NCBI GenBank assembly: GCA_021432635.1
Contig: MU270021.1
Span: 752,594-816,593, forward strand
DNA: 64,000 nt
Direction of reading: 5' to 3'
Source of the DNA: Thozetella sp. PMI_491
Lineage: Eukaryota > Ascomycota > Sordariomycetes > Chaetosphaeriales > Chaetosphaeriaceae
Made by a program: the position numbers and the translations under genes. The notes beneath the pieces were generated by a model, which ran no database searches, had not been told where the DNA came from, and was given only the letters and a program-made list of their open reading frames with translations. Of the stretch, positions 12,701 to 22,471 are shown one piece after another. Numbering within the stretch: position 1 is the stretch's first letter; each line of letters begins with the position of its first letter.

Positions 12701-13106
12701 GGCTCTCGCCAAGATATCCTCTTCCCTCCCACATCACCCGTACACGCCGCCGTCCCAGCCCTCGAGCTCGTACGAGTCTTCGGTTGTGCACAGCAACGAA
12801 TCCCCCGCGAGCACCTTGACGGACACAGGCTACCACCACAACGCACAGCACGCGCCGGGTGGGCAGGGTAGCAATGCTAGTGCCCCGACCGGACATAACA
12901 TCGGGTTCCACGATTTCGCCACGAACACGAACAATGCTGAAATCAATCAGCACCCGCTAGGCCCCATCGCCGAGTTCGTCACTTACGATGTCAACGATCT
13001 CGTTACCCCGAGCGACAACATGCAGCCATGGTATATGCAAGGCGACTGGCTAGGTGGTCTGTTCGCGAGTGGTGAGCTGGAAGAGGTGGTCGGTTGGGCC
13101 TGCTAG
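9790..13106 (+). CDS. Large Zn2Cys6 transcription factor with Fungal_trans domain (1053 aa, 2 exons)
   Basis: Exon 1 is 9790-9893 (donor GTGAGT) and exon 2 is 10049-13106 (acceptor TTACAG). The split codon gives Ala just before the cluster CLTCRKRKTRC...CSTCSKNGHRC, which fits C-x2-C-x6-C-x6-C-x2-C-x6-C at about residues 36-63. A basic RRR patch precedes it. The linker is acidic and Ser-rich. A middle homology region of Fungal_trans type spans roughly residues 250-700 and includes the hallmark FWSVFMLDRVISSGTGRP stretch. The C-terminal third is Pro/Ser/Gln-rich low complexity, typical of activation regions. It is a nuclear regulator of RNA polymerase II genes by family. I do not recognise a specific characterised orthologue. 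The intron placed just before the zinc cluster is common in this family. Confidence 0.88.
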
Positions 13107-14456
13107 GTCTCCAAGGACCGCCTCTGGGATGCGGCTTTTTGTTGACTTTCGAGCCCACCGCGCCTGTGCTAGCAAGCGCCTGTACCGCTCTTTTTCTCTC
13201 CTCTAGTTCATGACGTGATGATGAAAGTTCCCTCTTCTCTATTAGGTGGCTCTGTGCAACGATGTCGAGAATGGCGGTATGTGACGATGATATTTGCATT
13301 CCAAGGCACACTGCTGCCAGACCCTGTTTGTTCCTTACCCGGCGCTATCGTTGGTGATGGATGCAGTCTTCTGCTTTCTGATTAAACCCCTCAACATTTT
13401 TGGACTGTTGGACTGTCGGTTGCTCGCGTGCTTAGTTGTCGTTGTCGCAGTTTCCAATCTCCTATCTTGTGGTTATTATGTTGCAATGAAGAATGAGATC
13501 CCGGATTGCGCGAATACGAGCCGAAGAGTTGGATGGCTATATGTGGAAGGACGCTCCGGGTCTTTTACGTCCCGTGAGTCAATGAATTGGACTATGGCGC
13601 ATGCGAGCTGGACGGGAGGGTTTGGGACGAAGGAGTTTTGTGTTGATATCGGGATGGGCTCAGGTGTTCAAGGACTCTGGGCTTCGGAATTGGGTAGGAT
13701 CAAAGATAAAAACCACCAGCGAATGGAAAGACACGATATGCCGTATGAAGTGGTGGTACGCATCAGATGCGGAAGGAGTTGCCTTGATCGCATAGCGCAC
13801 CAGAAGACGATATACGAAATGGATGGTACCAGGGATATGTGCCAGGATTTGCTCACATGGTAGCACTGCACTACACTTTCATATCTCCTTTGTGTCTTGT
13901 CTGTTCTCCGAGCTAAGTGGGCACGCGTAATCCCCTGGGCATGACATGGCACGTACGTTTCGGCTCATTTCAGATACCTCATCGGGTGTGGAACTGCGAG
14001 AAATCTAGATATCAACAAGTACTATGTCATTCCTGCCAGATTCGCCATGTAGCAACTGCGAACAGCTTGGATGAGCACCATGATGTAGTCACCAGGCTCA
14101 ATGGATCACTTGTATGAAAAGCTGACAGCTGGCACTTCAATGGCTTGGTATTCTTTTTCATAACAATCCTATACCAACAGCAAGGAATAGATAGGCTCGT
14201 AAAAGGTGGCCACAAACGGAGATGAGAATAGATTCGCCGATCTCAACCTGCCCAAGTTACCAAGCCAGGCAACCAACCCCCTCCCTGCAAATCAATGTAC
14301 CCGAGGCCCTACCGTCATAAATGCCAAACTTTCTGTCTGTGCAATGTATCATAACCCGTGAACTAAGTGGCGTAACAATGTGGCGAAGAGGAGTCGGAAC
14401 TGGAACTGCGAGCTCGCATGTTCGCATGCTGCCCGACTGAGGGGCAAGGGAGTCCC
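13107..14456. other. Convergent intergenic region, 3' flanks
   Basis: This lies between the ends of two convergent genes. It contains the 3' UTR of the regulator and of glutamate decarboxylase. A 189-codon open frame (13294-13863) has no domain and no family resemblance, and is probably fortuitous within UTR sequence. The DNA is visibly less GC-rich than the coding flanks. Confidence 0.5.
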
Positions 14457-16264
14457 CTAGCAGATGGCGTGCGTCTTGCCGGTCTGTGTCTCGTCAGTAT
14501 AACGTTCTTATGCACAAGTTTGAAAAAGTTTTCTCCCGTCACGTACCTTGCCCTGGAGAGAGTGCGTCTCCTTGCGGAACGTGTCGGGGTTGTGCTTGGC
14601 CTTGGCCGAGGCGGTGTGGTGTGCGTGGATGAACTCGTTCTGGCGCCGCACGCTCTCGTGGTCCATGTCATCAAGCATTTTGGCTGCTTGGCGGATGTCG
14701 GTGATCAAGGCGTCGGCGCGGGGGCGTGTGAAGTCCTCGCGGATCACCACGCGAAGCATCTTGAGGTTGTTGGTCTTGGGCGCCATCGTGTAGGCCGGCA
14801 CGACCCAGCCGCGAACACGCAGCGCGTGAGCCAGCGCGAACTCGTCATAGTGCCTTTCCGAGTCATCTCCGTTGGTGGGCGGCAGGCGGAAGGCGACGAG
14901 CGGCAGACCCTCGCCGGACTTCTTAGACATGATGATGTAGCCAAGGGCCTCTAGCGAGTCCGATAGATAGTCGGCCGTGCGTGTCAGGTTGCTCATGATG
15001 GCGCGGTAACCCTTCTTGCCCAGCCGGATTAGCTGGTAGTACTGGCCGATTACCTGACTCGCGCCCTTCGAGAAGTTGAGCGTGAATGAGGCCTGATCAG
15101 CCCCCAAGTAGTTGATGTTGAATACGAGCTCCTGGGGCAGGAACTCGGCGGCGCGCCAGACAACCCAGCCAACACCAGGGTAGACAAGGCCGTATTTGTG
15201 GCCTGAGAGGTTTATCGAGACAACATTCTCCAAGCGGAAATCCCACTTTAGATCTGGGGTGACGAAGGGGGCCACGAAGCCGCCTGAGGCGGCGTCGACG
15301 TGGATCGGGATGTTCATGCCCTTCTTGAGCAGGAGGTCGTTGACGCCCTTGACATCCTCGTACTCGCCGGTGTAGGTGGTGCCCAGGATGACGCAGATGC
15401 CAATAGTGTTCTCATCGACCAGAGAAACCGTCTCCTCGGGGTCAATGACGTACCGTTCTTCGGTACAGTAGACAAGCTTCTCCTCAACCTCGAAGTAGCG
15501 GGCAGCCTTCTCCCAGCAGACCTGGACGGCAGAGCTCATGATGATGTTGGGCTTGTCGGTCGATTTGCCCTCAGCGACGCGCTTGTTCTTCCAGCGCTTC
15601 TTCATCGCTAGCACGGCGAGCATAATGGCCTCAGAGCTGCCGACGCACGAGGTGCCGACGGCGCCGCTGCCGCTGCCAACAGGGGCGTTCAAGAGACGGC
15701 CAATCATGTTGACACATCGGTTCTGGATATCAGCTGACTGCGGATATTCCTCATAATCGATAAAGTTTTTGGCAAAGGACTCGGCCATGAGCTTCTCGGC
15801 TTCCTCCTCCTGTGGGCCGTGGAAGGTGATGTCAGTAGCGTGACGCTGTGAAAGACGGTGGTCAGGCTTACCATGTAAGTGGTGACGAACGAGGCCAAGC
15901 TATTGCTGTGTTAGTCTCCTGCCCGAGCTGCCGGCGTTGGAGCGTAACTCACTTTAGCATGGGGTTCCCGTCCAGGGACAGGTGGTCCTTGATCATGCGA
16001 TATGCGACCTCCTTCGGCATCTCGCCCTCCTGTTCACGGCCTCGGTCAGCCTTCTCTGCTCGCGGCACCTCGGATACAGTGTGGGGGCTGAGTACGCACA
16101 GGCATCTCATGCTTAGGCAGGTCGGCAGCGGCGAATTTAGAGCCGTAGACGCTAGTAGTGAAGCAGTCCTCATCGTTAGAGAGCTTCAGGTGAACGTTGC
16201 GGACGGCATGGACGAGGTCCTCCTTGGACTCGTCCTCGTGGGGAATGCCGGCGAGATGCACCAT
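14457..16264 (-). CDS. Glutamate decarboxylase (519 aa, 5 exons)
   Basis: A PLP enzyme converting L-glutamate to GABA and CO2 in the cytosol, the entry to the GABA shunt. Exons on the minus strand are 16264-16100, 16029-15953, 15899-15872 (28 nt), 15809-14547 and 14483-14457. Reading phase is kept throughout. The PLP fold type I core is clear: HVDAASGG (the Asp, about residue 262, contacts the pyridine N) and [10 protein letters not shown] with the Schiff-base Lys at about 295. The last exon adds only eight residues ending GKTHAIC, matching the usual GAD C-terminus, so the longer read-through tail in exon 4 is rejected. Fungal GADs are about 500-560 aa, so the length fits. No calmodulin-binding tail is obvious. 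A TATAAAAG element lies about 120 nt upstream. The orthologue in yeast is GAD1. Confidence 0.95.
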
Positions 16265-16380
16265 TTTGGCAGTTCTGGGGGTGTACTAGGCGGAGGATTG
16301 CGGTGAGCTGGCGCTAGTGTTGGACGGCTGGGAGAAGCACGATATGGCGATCTCCGACGGGGTAGATAGACTGCCGTGGG

Positions 16381-16388
16381 CTTTTATA
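16381..16388 (-). promoter_or_regulatory. TATA box upstream of glutamate decarboxylase
   Basis: On the minus strand this reads TATAAAAG, 117-124 nt upstream of the ATG at 16264. That is a suitable spacing for a fungal TATA plus a short leader. Assignment is from motif and position only. Confidence 0.55.
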
Positions 16389-18854
16389 CGCTGTGAACTG
16401 TGCCTCGTGTCAGCTGGAGAGCTCAATTTCTGCCACATTTCTGCCACCCCAGGTTGGGATGAGCTGGAGCTGACGCAGAAGGAGCGAAGAGGGGAGCTCC
16501 TTGACTGGCGCCTAGGCCTGCCACGACTCAGATGCACGCAGAGGGGACGGGGCGAAGCTCCCTATTTGAGGTTGGGGCACTCACTAGGAAGCTGTGACAC
16601 CAATCACAAAAGATTGGAAGGAGAAGAGCTGGAAGGAAGGACGATCACAGCCAAAAATCGAGGGGGCAGCGAGGTTCAAATAGGAAAAAAGGGCGAGGTC
16701 AGCAAGTCCGCCGTCTTTGTCGGCACGCTCGATCCAGTCCAGTTTCAGGCCGAGACCAGTGATGGCGAGGGGTAGCTCCGTTGCTCCCCAGGACGCACCG
16801 AAGGATTGGAGGGGACCAGGGCAGGGATGGGCTCGTTGACGCAGCTGTCGCAAAAGCTTGGCACGGCTGCACAGGGGTGGTTCCGTCTTGGGGCCTATCA
16901 AGAGCCCCGCTTCGGGCAGATCACGGTGGTGTGGCCGCGCTCCCAGCTCGCCAGCTCCCGGCATGCTTTTAGTGGCTTGTGGAACCGCCTGTAGGGGGCC
17001 GGTCAGCGGTCCACATTGGCCCCTTTTGTCTGCACGGCCTGCTGGGAGTCGCCATCGCAAGACGACGAGCACCTTGTTCGTCAGGTTCGGGAAGGCCCAA
17101 AGCGACCCCTCCTACCTCCCTATAGGCTGGGTTCTCTGGTTTCGTTTTGCCTAAGCCTGTCCTGCTCGCTCTGACCGTCTTTTTCCCCCTAGCCGGGGGC
17201 CGCGCGGTGTGTTCAGCTTGAGGCAAGCTTGCCCAACGCATGCAAGGCATGACATCACCATAACTTAATCAGATCCACGAGAGGGGCCGCCTGTCCCGAC
17301 ACGGAGGCCGCCCTTCTGCCCGCCGCGGTGTGGCCTGCGGGAGGACGAGGGTTGCGGCCTTTTGCTAGTCAGACGTGTTTTGCCAATGAGCTTCCGCATC
17401 GTTCGCTAGTCCGATCTGAGGGAAGCCGCCTGGCTCTGATGAGGACCAAGGCCCGGGTGCACGTTGGGGAGTGGCATGCCCTCGTGCCCCCAAGCCCCCT
17501 TGTGGTTCGATAGACTCTCCCCAGCGCCCGCCATCATGAGATGCCGGGAATTGCTTCTTTCCTTCGTCGCCGTCGCCTAGGTCGAGGGACCAGCACGGGA
17601 AGGGTGCCCAGCCTCGGCCTCGGTGTCGCTTCGTCGCCCAGCCATCATATCCCCTGTGTGTTTTGGGTCGCCCGGTCGCTCAGAAAGGGGAAGCTGGTTC
17701 GGGCTCTCCGATGTTGGGTGCTCGATGAGGGGTGCATGGCCCACGATCCCACCGTGCAGCCCTCCATTCGTCAGGGGTGCATTGCGCTGCACGGGAGCGC
17801 GGACAGGCACCGTTAAATCCCGCACCCTCAAGCTGCACACCGAACGCACCAGGGTAAGGTAATAGCCAATTCACTCGGCAGCTCGATCCTCAGGCCGGGG
17901 GGGAGTGCTGTGCGGTACTGTACTGTACCTAGATTGCTAGGCTCCCTTCCTACCGACCTCCAGGCCCCGGGGAAAGGCCAAGACGGCGCCTAACATGGCC
18001 AAGACCGCTCTCAACGACAGACGCACGTGCCATCTGTCCCCTATCAGGTGGCCCCGAGGCTGACCCCCACGATACTTGTCCTCGCCACTGCCAGCGATCG
18101 AGCAGCTGATGGAATGAGGCAAGAAATAATCAGTAAGAGCGAGAGCCACCTGGCCAACAGGCCAGTATTTGGGGGTCAATACGGAGAAACCTGTCCATTG
18201 GGAGAGATTTCTTCCTTCGCCAAGTGCGACCGGCTCCTGATCAATGAGGCAGGAGCGCCTTCGTGTTATGATTTTTGGGCGCTGGGGCCAGCGACATGCG
18301 CCCACGCGGCGGGCCTTCATCTCCCAAACGTCAGCATCGAACCCACCGCTACCAGGCCTGAAGCTCAACATCGGGTGCTTTGAGCTGGCAATGGATACAC
18401 CGGCCACGACTTTTTGCACTGCCTCATCGGCCGCCCATCTCAGACGGACCTGGGCCTGCCTTTGGTCCTCGAATACGGGTGGGGTGGCAAGGATGTCACC
18501 GCCGTAAAGCGTGGCGAAACGCTGCGAGTCGGGCCTGCTTCCGACAATAAAACCACCTTACTTTATATAGAAGCCCTATATACTAGCCAGGTAATTGCCC
18601 GAGGGATGCGCCACTGCCCATCGCTACCACAGTGGTGGTAACCCCCGGCAAGCCCATCGGCCGGGGCGCGCGGAAACCAAGGCAACCCCGTCGCCTCGTC
18701 GTCTCCTCTCCACACCATCTACGCGTGCAATGCACGCATCCCAGCCGAAACAAGTGCGTCGCTATATTGGCATGCACCCGACTAGTCGATCCCATGGGTG
18801 GGGCCCGACGCCTCGGTCCGGCACGTCCACCTCCCCCCTGCCCCGTGTCGACAC
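16389..18854. other. Intergenic, no gene seen (2.5 kb)
   Basis: Between the GAD promoter and the 3' end of the monooxygenase gene. The open frames are short, on both strands, and without domains or matching splice sites. Small sequence features include an ACTGTACTGTACC repeat near 17917. Nothing else is supported. Confidence 0.45.
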
Positions 18855-20192
18855 TTACGCTCGTGCCAGCCCCAGCTCCTTCTTCGCCTCCCGCACGGTT
18901 GCCTCCATGTCCTCGTCCCAGACCCAGGTGAATCTCTCGATAGACGTAGCGGTCAGCTTCTGCAGATCGTTGCCGACGTCCGGATCTAAGTACGTCAAGG
19001 TGAGTCCCGACAGCCTTGCCTGCCGCACCACCTCTTGTGTGCGAGGTCTCCTGAGCGCGTCGTACACCACAAATGTCTTCTCGATATCTTCCGAGCTGAA
19101 GCCAGGCCCCAAGAGCTGACTGAGAGCATAGACATCCTCGATAGCCATTCCTGCTCCTGCCCCTAGATGGGGAGTGGCCGCATGTGCGGCGTCTCCTAGC
19201 AGACAGACGCGCCCACGGACATAGGGGCTGGAGTGCATATTGTCCATCAACGCCCATTTGAGCGGCTTCCCGGACGAGGCCCTCATACAGTACTTCTCTG
19301 AAAAGCTCAAAAGTTGTGGGTGATAGCCTGCGAGATCCGACTGCATCTCCTCTATCTCGCAAGGGACCTGCCAGTCGGCGTGCGGCCAGACGTTCCCTTC
19401 ACGGCTGCATATGATATTCAGATTGATGATCTTGCCGTTGGATACCGGATAGTGGACGAGGTATCCGCCCTGGCCGACGTAGATCTGGCCGTTCAGAGCA
19501 AGTTCGGGGCCCATGCCCTCGATAAAGACTTCACGGGGCACAAGGCTGCGATAACACCACTGCCCTGCATATACGGGCACTGCATCCGGCCCGTGTAGGT
19601 AGCGCCGTGTTGCGCTCTTGATGCCGTCGCACCCCACGACAGCTGTTGCTGACGCAGTTGTGCCGTCTGCGAAGTGCAAGACGATATTTCCGCTTCCGTC
19701 CCCGGGCGTTTCGTCCAGCGTCACCAAGCGCTTGCCAAAGGTCGCACATCCGGGAGGGAGGAGCTTAACGATTTCATCGAGAAATGCGGCACGGTGAACG
19801 GCGCATCGCGTTGGCAACCCGTCTTGGCCTTTGGCGAGGGGCCCACCGCGTAGATCAAAGACCCAGTCTCCGGCATTGCCGTCTTCCGTCGTACGTAAAA
19901 GTCGAAATGTAGCAAACGTCCCGGCCTCGCCTTCCCCCTCGTTGGAAGTTAGATGCTTGCTGCACGCCTCCAGAAGTTGCGGGGAGATCAGGGCTAGGTT
20001 TCGCATAGAATTGGGCCCAAAGGCCACTCCAGCACCGATCTCTCCAAAGTCGGCGGCGGCTTCATAGATATGGAATGGTACTCCTCGCTGGAGCAGCGCT
20101 ACCCCCAAGATGACGCCGCCGAGACCCCCGCCCACGATAGCGATGGTAGAAGGGGTCGTCAGCGGGGGTGGTTTGGTAGCTCCCCCTGCCAT
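18855..20192 (-). CDS. FAD-dependent aromatic monooxygenase, salicylate-hydroxylase-like (445 aa)
   Basis: Single-exon flavoprotein of the PHBH/salicylate hydroxylase class, which uses NAD(P)H and O2 to hydroxylate (and in some members decarboxylate) aromatic acids. An N-terminal Rossmann motif IVGGGLGG occupies about residues 19-26, followed by an acidic residue in HIYEAA that binds the ribose. The second FAD/NAD(P)H motif is VVGCDGIKSATR, and the third is CLLGDAAHAATPHLGAGAG with the GD that binds the FAD ribityl chain. About 445 aa is normal. There is no signal peptide or membrane segment. The stop codon overlaps a GTAAGT sequence (GC|GTAAGT), so a short extra C-terminal exon cannot be excluded. 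Its start is 378 bp from the stop of the upstream carboxylesterase, transcribed the same way. The exact substrate cannot be told from sequence. Confidence 0.88.
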   Translation of the reverse strand: MAGGATKPPPLTTPSTIAIVGGGLGGVILGVALLQRGVPFHIYEAAADFGEIGAGVAFGPNSMRNLALISPQLLEACSKHLTSNEGEGEAGTFATFRLLRTTEDGNAGDWVFDLRGGPLAKGQDGLPTRCAVHRAAFLDEIVKLLPPGCATFGKRLVTLDETPGDGSGNIVLHFADGTTASATAVVGCDGIKSATRRYLHGPDAVPVYAGQWCYRSLVPREVFIEGMGPELALNGQIYVGQGGYLVHYPVSNGKIINLNIICSREGNVWPHADWQVPCEIEEMQSDLAGYHPQLLSFSEKYCMRASSGKPLKWALMDNMHSSPYVRGRVCLLGDAAHAATPHLGAGAGMAIEDVYALSQLLGPGFSSEDIEKTFVVYDALRRPRTQEVVRQARLSGLTLTYLDPDVGNDLQKLTATSIERFTWVWDEDMEATVREAKKELGLARA

Positions 20193-20570
20193 GTCGATCT
20201 TGTGTCTAAAAAAGGAATTTCGTCAGGAGGTGAATTTTGGCTCAGCAGCCTCTGGGTGTCGCTGCGTGTGCCGTCTGCGTTTGTGCAGATGCTCTCGTTG
20301 ACCTAGCTTTATCATGGAAACGACCCGGGCCAGGGCTCCTTGCGATTGGAGGGGCCGAGCAACACTTGGCCGAGCTGAGATGCTTACTATGGTACTTTGG
20401 GTGCAGCAGTTTCCATAGTTTCCATCCAATCACGGACAGCATCAGGTCACATCAAAAAGGTTTATTGCATACAGCGCCGGGCGGGAGCTGGGTAAGCTAC
20501 TACGACCCCTCTATCTCGATTCCCCCATCGGGCGATAACAGACAGGGCGGCGGCGCACTACGGCTAAGCG
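20193..20570. other. Short spacer between esterase and monooxygenase
   Basis: This 378-bp spacer holds both the 3' flank of the esterase gene and the promoter of the monooxygenase gene. No TATA element is obvious. The compactness contrasts with multi-kilobase spacers elsewhere in the window. Confidence 0.5.
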
Positions 20571-22316
20571 CTACTGCCGCGTAAGGAACAAGTCCCACGC
20601 TTGAGACAGGTCTTGAATACCGATCTCCTCCCAAAGCTTCCGCACCTCTCCTGAAGGCCCCAGACTATCCACATCCGACACAAAAATGGCCGATGCATCG
20701 GACCCATAAACTCGTCCGCCCTTGCCGTCGGCGAAGGTCGGGAACGGATCTTCGCCGTGCGCAAACACGGCAAGGTCCCGGCCAAACAGCTTCGCAACCT
20801 TCGCCTGCTCCTCCGTCAGCTCGTGGTTGTAGTTCTGGAACAAATACGCCACGTCCAGCACGTGCCCCGCGTGCCCCTTGAACGGCCCGTCCCAGGTATT
20901 GACCTCCTTAAACTGGTATAGATATGACTTCCCCGGCCACGCGCGTGCGTACGCCACCCCCGTGGAGAAGTACTTGAGATCTGTGCCGAATTTCAGGATG
21001 GCTAGCTGCGCGGCGTCGTCCAGAGTAGCCGGTGCGAGGCCGTAGACGGCAAACAAGGCATCCAGTTTGTCCGAGGGAACTGCCTTCTTGAACCGGTCAA
21101 TGAAGGCGGATGCGATCGGTCCCCGGTCGTTGAACAGGCCGAGGAAGCTGAAGACGTGCGCGTCTAGGTCCATCGACCCGATGAACAAGCTGGAGCACCA
21201 CGCGGCACCGGGTAGCTCTTGGAGACTGTCGGCGAGGTTTGCGTAGGTCGGGGGCCCTCGGATCACGTCGTCGATCGTAGGGCCCATATGAGTGCTCGGA
21301 TGGACCTTGGCCAAAAGGTCATCTGGCGAGGTGGCAATAAGCCGTTGGACCTGTTCCTCTGCGGGTAAGTCTGCCAAGCCTAGCGCAGCGAGTGCTTTGG
21401 CGGCGTTGAACTCGGCGATGGCGAGGGGCAGGATCGGATACATCAAAGGGTTGCCACTGAGACAGAAGGCACGCTGGAAGAGCTCATCAGGAGAGTTGAG
21501 GGCGAGCAGAACCGCAACTGGCGCGATGTTAGCCCCCTATCCCCGGGCATAGACGCTGCGCGGGGCGCTCGACACACTCACCTGATCCGGCGGACTGGCC
21601 AGCCGCGGTGACGGCCTTGGGGTCACCGCCAAAGGCGGCGATGTGCTTCTGTATCCACTTGAATGCTGTCCACTGGTCACGAATGCCTCGGTTCGCCGGG
21701 AACCCGGCGTCGCGCAGTACCTTGCTGTCCAGGAACCCATGCAGACCAAGCCGATAGCTTATGAGGCCGTCAGGAACTACTAGTTGCTGATGTACAGGAT
21801 CGATCTTGGAACGTACTTGATCGTGATCGCAATCACGGGCTTTCCCTCCGCTACTGAGAGGCTGACAAGCCTCTCGCCGTCGTAATGGGGGTAGTAGTTG
21901 GCCCCGAACACAAAGGCGCCGCCGTGGAGGAACGCGACGACGGGCAGCCGGTCACTCGCCTTCGCTCCCTCCGGCACCGTGATGTTGAGGGTCAGACCCT
22001 CGGTTGCCGAGCGGCCCGGGTAGTCAGGCGCCGGGATGGCCTTCTGTATGATGCCGAACTCCTGCTGGATACCATCTGTTGTCACGACGGTCGGGCTGCG
22101 GATCACGACTAACTAAGAGACCCTTCCCCACCAGCAGGATTCGGGCACCAAAGCTTACCTGATTTTTGTCGCATCGATCTTTCCACCGTAGTCCTCCTTG
22201 AGCTCCGCGACGGCGAACCCATGCGCCAGGGTTGCATACTGGATCCCCAGGAACTGGGTCGTCGCCCCCTTCTTCACGCCGGTGATGGTGCCGAGTTTCG
22301 GGTCTTGCAGCGACAT
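20571..22316 (-). CDS. Type-B carboxylesterase, intracellular (519 aa, 4 exons)
   Basis: Exons on the minus strand are 22316-22159, 22095-21817, 21757-21582 and 21517-20571. Phases are 2, 2 and 1 at the junctions, giving one open frame. Alpha/beta hydrolase hallmarks appear in order: oxyanion FLHGGAFVFG, the INYRLGLHGFL strand rebuilt across intron 2, the nucleophile elbow AGQSAGS with catalytic Ser near residue 201, and a late His in FKGHAGHVLD suitable as the base. There is no signal peptide: the protein starts MSLQDPKLGTITG, directly with the first strand, unlike secreted lipases of this family, so cytosolic action is inferred. It hydrolyses carboxylic esters by family. The same-strand neighbour is an aromatic monooxygenase, which suggests (inference) an aromatic or phenolic ester substrate. 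Confidence 0.9.
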
Positions 22317-22463
22317 GGTTGTCTATTATTTGTTTATTATCACAGCCGCAGTGGCGCAAGAATAGCTACGTGGCGGAGGAAAATACTGGGATTCTGCGAG
22401 GCCAGACACCTGTGACACACGTAACGCGGAAACATCGATCCCGCGCCTGCTCTCGGGGTTCTA

Positions 22464-22471
22464 CCTTATAT
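22464..22471 (-). promoter_or_regulatory. Possible TATA box of the carboxylesterase
   Basis: Minus-strand ATATAAGG, about 150 nt upstream of the ATG at 22316. Weak match to TATAAA, assigned by position only. Confidence 0.35.

Noticed and set aside
13294-13863. 189-codon plus-strand frame downstream of the second regulator
   Set aside because: Contained in the 3' flank, no family resemblance, N-terminal hydrophobic stretch not followed by anything coherent.
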